From Rehmannia glutinosa (Eukaryota; Streptophyta; Magnoliopsida; Lamiales; Orobanchaceae), in NCBI GenBank assembly GCA_016081115.2, contig JABTTQ020002607.1, positions 372,001 to 436,000 of the forward strand: a stretch of DNA of 64,000 bases, written 5' to 3'. Below the pieces are notes generated by a model. The model was not told where the DNA came from, searched no databases, and was given only the letters and a program-made list of their open reading frames with translations. The position numbers were made by a program, and so were the translations under genes. This document shows positions 57,680 to 64,000 of the stretch, in pieces; the first letter of the stretch is position 1; every line of letters starts with the position of its first letter.

Positions 57680-58300
57680 TTATTTGTCTTCGATAACCTC
57701 AACTGCAACTCCGGCAGTTCCGCCGTCCTCGTCCTCCACAGTCGCAACAGTTCCAAATGAATGCGAGACAAATAGTGTCTCCAAATGTTCATAGTTTTTC
57801 AGACCATTAATGCGAAATATCTATTGTTCCGTGGTCTCCTACCAAACAACTTAACACGTTATGGTTCGTACAATATTACGAGTGATGTAAAATAAAATGC
57901 CAACACTTGACAATGATAGATGTACATAAAGATGTTAGAGGTGAAAATCGGCCAAAAACATTTGGGATTATTTTTTTTCTCACCCGTAGTATGCAATCCC
58001 AGTATTGACCACCCACTGAAACCACATTATTTTTTTGGTCATAATTGACCCCAGGCATATTCTTGAAGGTTTGGTATCATGTTTATCTGTGAGGTGACCA
58101 TGGCATATGATACTGTGGTTGACCAAAACTCACTCAACTATTCCGCGATCCCGTGATGGACTTGATGTGAAGGCTTTGTCCGACATACCGCCATCATTTC
58201 GGCATCACACAAATATTCTAGTAAATGATCGAAGTTCTTCGTCATTCCACTGGCGCATAAGGTGTTCGGCAAACCCAAAATGATTAACTGGAAACGTCAT
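57680..58300 (-). pseudogene. Gene C': Myb/SANT-like protein (copy 2, broken)
   Basis: The start ATG is at 58300-58298 (TFPVNHFGF), followed by RQWNDEELR. A 1-bp insertion shifts the frame compared with gene C, TAG replaces the Trp of AEWL, and a further TAG opens exon 2 where gene C has Gln. Exon 2 also ends early at TAA 57682-57680. The TATA-like box upstream remains. Confidence 0.7.
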
Positions 58301-59245
58301 TGTACTCTTGTTATGATATTGGGGAGCAGTTGCCTGTTGAAGCATAAACTTATGTATGGAGGGGGGTTTCGTATACAATTTACTGGAATGCCTGATTGTG
58401 AGGTGTTTATATTGACCATGCTAGGTAGGGTAAACCAACAGTCATCCATTTACCCTTAAAGTTTTGGTGTGACAACTCATAAAAGCTGTCACACTTGGTT
58501 CTCCTTTAAGTCAATAGGTTAGGGGTTGCATAGTACCAAATACCAGCACTTGGGTCTGGGAGTGATGGTGCATTTCCATTTTAAGTATCATGGTTTACAT
58601 TTTACTACCCTAGGGTGGCTGTGGTGATTTGTTGTCATATCCCAAGAGTAAGAATGGATTTTTTAAACAGAACATAAATTTGTATATGGAGCAGGCATTG
58701 CTTTATCATTGGGCGTATGTAGTCAATTTCCATGCTAGACAACAATCAGGTCAAACAAGGATACAAAAAGCTTGACTGTGAAGTTGATCGATCTGGTTTT
58801 ATTTTAGACTTGTGCATTACCTTTAACGAAAAGCAAGCAACATGAAATTTAAACACAAATATGGCGTGTATTTTTCATAATTTAAAATCCATATTCAACT
58901 TGTAAATTAATGTTCTACTATTGTGTTATATTTAGTTTATGGTTGCATACACATTGAACAGTAATCAATTCTGGGAACTTGGTTCAAACATAAAAATAGC
59001 AGTGCAAACAGGTATTAATTAATAAGAAAAGTTGGAATTTATTTACTTTCAAGGTACCATTAAGTTTTAACATTGGTGCCCAAACACACATCAGAATCGG
59101 TAAGAGACCCGATTCTGTTGTCTAATCTAATACAAACTTAACAAAATCCATTAAAGAAAAAATACAAACCAGTAATAAAAACCTAATTTAAAACCACCTA
59201 CCCACCAAACACCCCAACCTCTAGCCAACACATCCAGGACCACAT

Positions 59246-60145
59246 TTAGCCGTCAGACTTAACCCAAACAGGGTCAATCACCTCCGGCTCTATATTCTCT
59301 TTATCGTTCATCCCATTTTCAATAGGTCCACTTCCCTCATTTCCTGGAACAACCTCGTTTGCCGCCGTTTCGTCAACCTGCTCCACTTGGATTGCCATCT
59401 CATGAACCTGGGCCACTTGGTTAGCCACCTGCTCAACCTGGACCACTTGGTTTGGCCCCTCTTCCGCCTCGTCATTCTCCGGAGGATCATCAATCAGCGC
59501 GAAACTGTTATAAAAGAACATTTCCTGAAGCAGCCAGAAGTTCTTGCATCCACCGGTATGAAACTTTCTTTGTTGAGGAGTCTCCTGAAAAAACAACAAG
59601 TCACGCAACAAAAAGTGATCAATACGGAGATGAATGGGACCCCATTCGAGTATGTGCACACGTGTGAAGGGTGAAATATTTTGAAGATTGCAAATATCGT
59701 AACAAAGGACCCCTTTTTCTGGTGTATTTGGTCATAAAAAAACAGAGGACCCTTTTTCATGTTGTTCATGTATTTTAAAAAAATAAAAGTACAGATAAAC
59801 CACCTTAAAGTCCAGTGCCTCCCAGTACTTGGAAGAAACGTAAACAATGTTGGCCTTCCCTAAGTAGTGGACCCCAGGTATCTTCTTGAAATGGTGGAAA
59901 TCCAAGAAAGCATGCCGCGGTCGGTTCACTTTACGTAGTACTTCCGCGATGGTTAAGTCCTGGTGCAACTCTTCCAACAAGTTCCTTGCCGCAACCCAGA
60001 TTACAAATTCTGCCACATCAACTTTAGAGTAGTCATACTTCCGGTTCGCCTTCAACAGAAATCGGAGCAGCTTCACAGTATCGTAGTGGGTCCATTCGTC
60101 ATCTCGGTCCAAATCCGCGAAACATATGGGTTTGGTTTGGGGCAT
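59246..60145 (-). CDS. Gene B': Myb/SANT-like protein (copy 2, open)
   Basis: Exon 1 runs 60145-59804 and exon 2 59584-59246, with GT/AG borders and matching phase, about 226 aa. The N-terminal Myb/SANT-like domain has DRDDEWTHYDTVKLLRFLL, then VDVAEFVIWVAARNLLEEL, then HHFKKIPGVHYL and VSSKYWEALDF. Exon 2 has GCKNFWLLQEMFFYNSFALI, then about 40 residues of Val-Gln-Val-type repeats (QVVQVEQVANQVAQVHEM), probably a coiled coil, and an acidic end. All lesions of gene B are absent. It is related to gene C. Function beyond likely DNA binding is not known. Confidence 0.7.
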
Positions 60146-61614
60146 TTTGTATGTGGTAAAACAAAATACAGAATATAATAAACAGAAAACTCTGGAATGT
60201 TGGTATTATTTGAATGTGCAGAGGGTTATGTAGACCATGTGTGTAGGATACCAACATTCACACTTAAACATAAAATTAAAAAACCTTTGAAATCCATTTC
60301 ACAAGATTAGTATGGAATCCGAAAAAGTTGCACGTACCTTTTGCAGCAGCCAATGAGATTAGGGGACAGGTGAATCAAGTTTTCTTGTTCCACAGTTTAC
60401 TAATGAGTAATGATGGCATTAGAAACCGAAGGGCTACAATAATTATTTAACACAATAAACTATGAGTTACTCTAGGGGTTTTAGTAATACATTGGATCGT
60501 CAATATCGATCATCATATCTGATTATTTTGCACCCAATTCGGGCAACTTCCTTGTAATTAGAGACGGATCCATGAATATTTTAATAGGGGACACATAATA
60601 TGTATCATTACAAATTTAATACAACAAATTGTAATCTTTGAAACATCTTGTCATTTTGTAAGCTAATTATTAATATATATCTTCTCAGATTTGTATGACA
60701 CTATACATATTTTAAGATATTACTGTTACACATTTTTGTACAAATGGTAAATAAACATATGTGTGTACTTGACAGTATTATACGGTTTTTACATATTGTA
60801 TTTGAGGGCACATTATTAATTTATAAATTACAATTCTATAGTTTTAGACGGTGCAGTTAAGTTAACATGTTGTTCTGTTTATATTATTATCTGAAATAAA
60901 TTTAATTAAATTTTATTATGACATCACTCCGTATATAAATCGTTGTTGTTATTTGGATATATGTACCGTAATATTGCGACTGCTACAGTCATACTATAGT
61001 TTCATTATGAAATTTGCCTTCGTCAAATGGTTTAGAGAGTATTAGCTTAAATTAAAGTATTGAAAAAAGTCTGGAAAATGACAAGGGGTAACTAATAGCC
61101 ATATGTAGTGCCCACTCGTAATGTGCCATGCAAAAAAGTTGACCTCTAACTGAAATGGTCAATATATGTTTGGTTGTACATTAAATAGGAAAAAAAATAC
61201 TTAGAACAATTGGAGATGTAGGAAATTGTTTAAAACAACCTATATTATGCTATGAAATGTAAAAATATGTGAGGAATGTAACTGACATCTGCACGACAAA
61301 ATTAGATATGAACATAGTGAGTCATATTACCATAATGGAAATATACAAAATAAGACTACGTACATTCCAAACATAAAGAAAGCACAACTACATGCATAAC
61401 CCTAATGCATGTGACATATGACATGAAAATATTACTGCGTACGTCACCAACTACTACAAGCCGACATGGTGGATTGGCGAAAACATGGGTTCAGACGTCA
61501 AAATTTGCCAATACTAAAAACAAATAAGTACCACAACCGTCTTTTTTTTTAAATTACAAAACACAAATAAACTGAAAAGGCAAGCATTGGTTACGAGAAC
61601 ATGGAAGCTTAAAA

Positions 61615-62614
61615 TCACTTGTCACCTGATTTGGATGCAGCAGTGCTCTTGGCAGAGATGGAGGTTGATGCAGGCTGATTGTACTCCATTTTTCAAAGCC
61701 ACTCGCCGTATGAATCGGTGTCAAGAACCCAGGAGTAACCATATTCGTAAATATGTTTTTCCTTTCCATCATCCCCCATAGCTACATCAGGCAACACCTC
61801 GTACTTCTACTTACCCAGGCCAAATGGAGTCAGAATATTGGAAGTCTGTGACGATCTAACCTTTGAAGATGGTGGTTTGTATTCAAATAAGTCAATGAAG
61901 TCGGAAGTATGAAAAGAGTTTCTTTGGTTCTTTACTTTTGAATCCTGGGAGTCGGATATAGTTATGACCTCCCTTTGTTGCCTACGTTTAAGTAGTTTGT
62001 CCACTTCTGCCTTCAACTCGTACTCGCCTATTATACCATCAACACTTTTCATTTTAGAAAAAACCCCGCTAATTAGGTTCCAATAAGTCTCGCCCGTGTA
62101 AAAATATATTGTTGCTAGTGGCCATCGATGCATACGTCGATACAATTTTGATCAAGTTTACTATTATATTCATGTTTGAACATTAATATGTTATTTACAT
62201 GGTTATGGTTAAACATAAAAGCGTGCTAAATTTACGTAAAATATTCATTCTTACCTCCATTGCAGTTGTTTGTACAACAGTTGGCATGTTAATAAGATTA
62301 GTAACCGGATCGTATTGCACATTTTCCAGCTCCAACAAATATTTGAAAGTGTTGAAGCGATCCTTGAGTACGTAAAACTGCTTCCGTACCTGGCCAAGCG
62401 TGAAATTTCTTTCCATCTCGTCATTGAGATCCCTGGTTATGTCTGGGAGTGCAATTTCAAAGTCCAGCTCGTCCGTCATAGGTGTCGTTATTACGTAATG
62501 ATGTAGGATAGAACAAAATTTCTTCTCTGTTTTCTCATCCCAACGTTCATCGTATCCCTGAAGGATGTAGCCTACGTGCGTGAACTGATTACGGAGGAAG
62601 ACCTTGTTCGCCAT
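61615..62614 (-). pseudogene. Gene A': Myb/SANT-like protein (copy 2, splice acceptor lost)
   Basis: Exon 1 (62614-62255, 120 codons) is fully open: MANKVFLRNQFTHV, then DEKTEKKFCSILHHYVITT, then QVRKQFYVLKDRFNTFKYLL and YDPVTNLINMPTVV. The GT donor is intact. The acceptor that reads TATGCAG in gene A is TATGCAT here (about 62129), so the normal splice is impossible. Exon 2 then stops at 61809-61807, and a TGA replaces the Cys codon further on. A read-through product of exon 1 would still hold the DNA-binding domain. Confidence 0.7.
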
Positions 62615-62937
62615 GTTTAACACAAAATTGAAAAGGCAGATACAAAAAGTGTGCACAATGTTAGTATCACCGCGTATTTGAAATGGGTATGTAACTCCAT
62701 TGCATAATACAGTTAGAAAAAAGTTTTAACTACGTTTTTAACATCACACTAGTCTTGCCTTTTGAGAGAAAACTACTATATCTGGATTTTAGAGTATGCT
62801 AAAATGAATTGCCCACTTTCCTTTAATAGCCGCAGTCAAGGCCAAGGGGATTTTGGGTTCCGTGGGGGCTGGTGGGGAACAATTATCACTATATTTAAGG
62901 TGATGTTGATCTAAAAATTGCATTTAAATTCAGTATG

Positions 62938-64000
62938 CAACATGGCCACTGTTCATTAACTTAACCACAGTAAAGATTTAACTGACACAACCCCACATTA
63001 TATGTTCTCCTCTAATTTACGTTACAAAGGTCACCACACATTCTTCTAATTTCTCTGCTATATCCGGTATTAAATTTCAAAAACTAAAAAAATAAGTTTA
63101 ATAGTAAATTACTATAATATACCCGAATATGTAAACAATATAACATATGTATTTAGTAAAAAATTGTGTGTAACTCCATTTACGCCAAAACACCCAATTA
63201 AATTGGTGTAGTATGTAGTTCCAAATTTCGTATTAAGGGTTGTAGATGTTCTTAGGCAGAGACGATGGTATGCTAGGGCGAAGCAGGCCACATCCCCACA
63301 CCCCCTCCCATTTGTACAACAAATTGTACATTTTCAACCACCGCCTTAAGCTCTAATTTTACTTTGTGTATTATTATGTTGTGGCTCTATTTAACCCCTA
63401 TATATATTGATCTAATTGTATTTTGTTAAATATAAATTAATAGTAACATGTGACTGAAATAATACAATGACTTATGAATAAAATCGCCATGTTTTCATTC
63501 TTGATGTGTCCCAATTATTTTTTTCATGTGATAACACACAAGTTATGCACTTATTTTTTGTTTTAATAAAATAACTACAATAAGAAATGAAAATATATTT
63601 TTCCCTTTTTAAACGTTCAATCATTTCTTTTATCATCTTGATTGAACCTGTTATTTCGGATAATTTTGCAATCCATCTGTTATATTGGTTTACTATAAAT
63701 TTCGTTTAATAATTAGTAAGCCACACTTATGTATGTTCAGTACACACAACGAACCTAAAATATCGATTTCGTAACTAAGAAAATGTTGCGTAACACAAAA
63801 TTTAATAACGCATGAAACACAACTATTACTCAGCTGCAGCTGGGTTCCAATCCCGCTGGCCACATGTCGGATTGAGGGGAGATGTAGATGACATCGAGAT
63901 TTGAACTAAGGTGGAGTTCACATAAATTAATATGGTAGGAAAATATCAACTCAAACGTCTAATCAAAAGCAGCTTTTACAGACAAAATTTATACCCACCC
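62938..64000. other. Right edge of the window, unresolved
   Basis: Formally inside the second Harbinger-type unit, but no match to 43-49.4 kb of the first unit could be followed. No ORF is supported. Confidence 0.4.

Larger units (their letters stand above)
49400..62930. repeat. Six-kb inverted repeat: arms 49.4-55.4 and 56.7-62.9 kb
   Basis: The arms are reverse complements along their length, including non-coding sequence: AACATCACCTTAAATATAGT near 49440 corresponds to 62885-62905 inverted. The inner ends are the terminal repeats at 55407 and 56714. Divergence is moderate, with many indels. The spacer is 1.3 kb. Each arm carries genes A, B and C. Confidence 0.9.
56714..64000 (-). mobile_element. 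Second Harbinger-type unit, inverted, cut by the window end
   Basis: The terminus GGGTGCGATTGAATATG at 56714 is preceded by TTA (56711-56713), the complement of the TAA beside the first unit. It carries C', B' and A' on the minus strand in the same order and spacing as the first unit. Its transposase, if kept, would lie beyond 64000. After about 62937 no clear similarity to the first unit could be followed. Confidence 0.6.

Overview
The window looks like nuclear DNA of a flowering plant, probably a eudicot. It is AT-rich, has intron-split genes with GT/AG borders, and is dominated by nested transposable elements. The one clear cellular gene is a DEMETER/ROS1-like 5-methylcytosine DNA glycosylase, here a probable pseudogene. 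I see no rRNA, tRNA or CRISPR, and the species cannot be named from this sequence.

Layout. 1-7.6 kb holds small repeats, a degenerate LTR-like tract and a minisatellite. From 7.6 to 19.6 kb an old LINE ORF1 on the minus strand is split by two insertions: a 7.8-kb LTR retrotransposon (8243-16043, GAATG target duplication) and a one-ended CACTA-type element (ends 18859). The LTR element has a gag and an unrelated accessory ORF but no recognisable pol. Its LTRs carry a row of small hairpins with changing but complementary stems and an almost constant loop, and a cluster of ACCGGT palindromes upstream of the TATA box. 19.6-24.4 kb holds MITEs, an LTR remnant and a GA microsatellite.

24.4-38.3 kb is the DEMETER-like gene on the plus strand. 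Its catalytic Lys and Asp, Fe-S cysteines and C-terminal domains can be followed through correctly phased exons, but the middle carries a 7-bp tandem duplication, two nonsense codons and a mutated splice donor. Several copies of one MITE family sit in or beside it. The last intron contains a 5.0-kb Copia element (32832-37864, AATAC target duplication) that landed inside one of those MITEs; its two LTRs are almost identical although its coding region is badly broken.

38.3-43.1 kb has a hAT-type MITE with a perfect 8-bp duplication and a second LINE ORF1 remnant containing a 172-bp insert with a 9-bp duplication. From 43.1 kb to the end lie what look like two large PIF/Harbinger-type units. The first (43080-55407) is bounded by short inverted termini and TAA, and holds a Myb/SANT-like ORF1, a DDE transposase, a GRF-zinc-finger membrane protein and three further Myb/SANT-like genes (A, B, C). 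The second starts at 56714 in inverted orientation, carries A', B' and C', and runs off the window. The shared part forms a 6-kb inverted repeat. Gene C is intact only in the first copy and gene B only in the second, so the pair together keeps one open version of each of these two genes.
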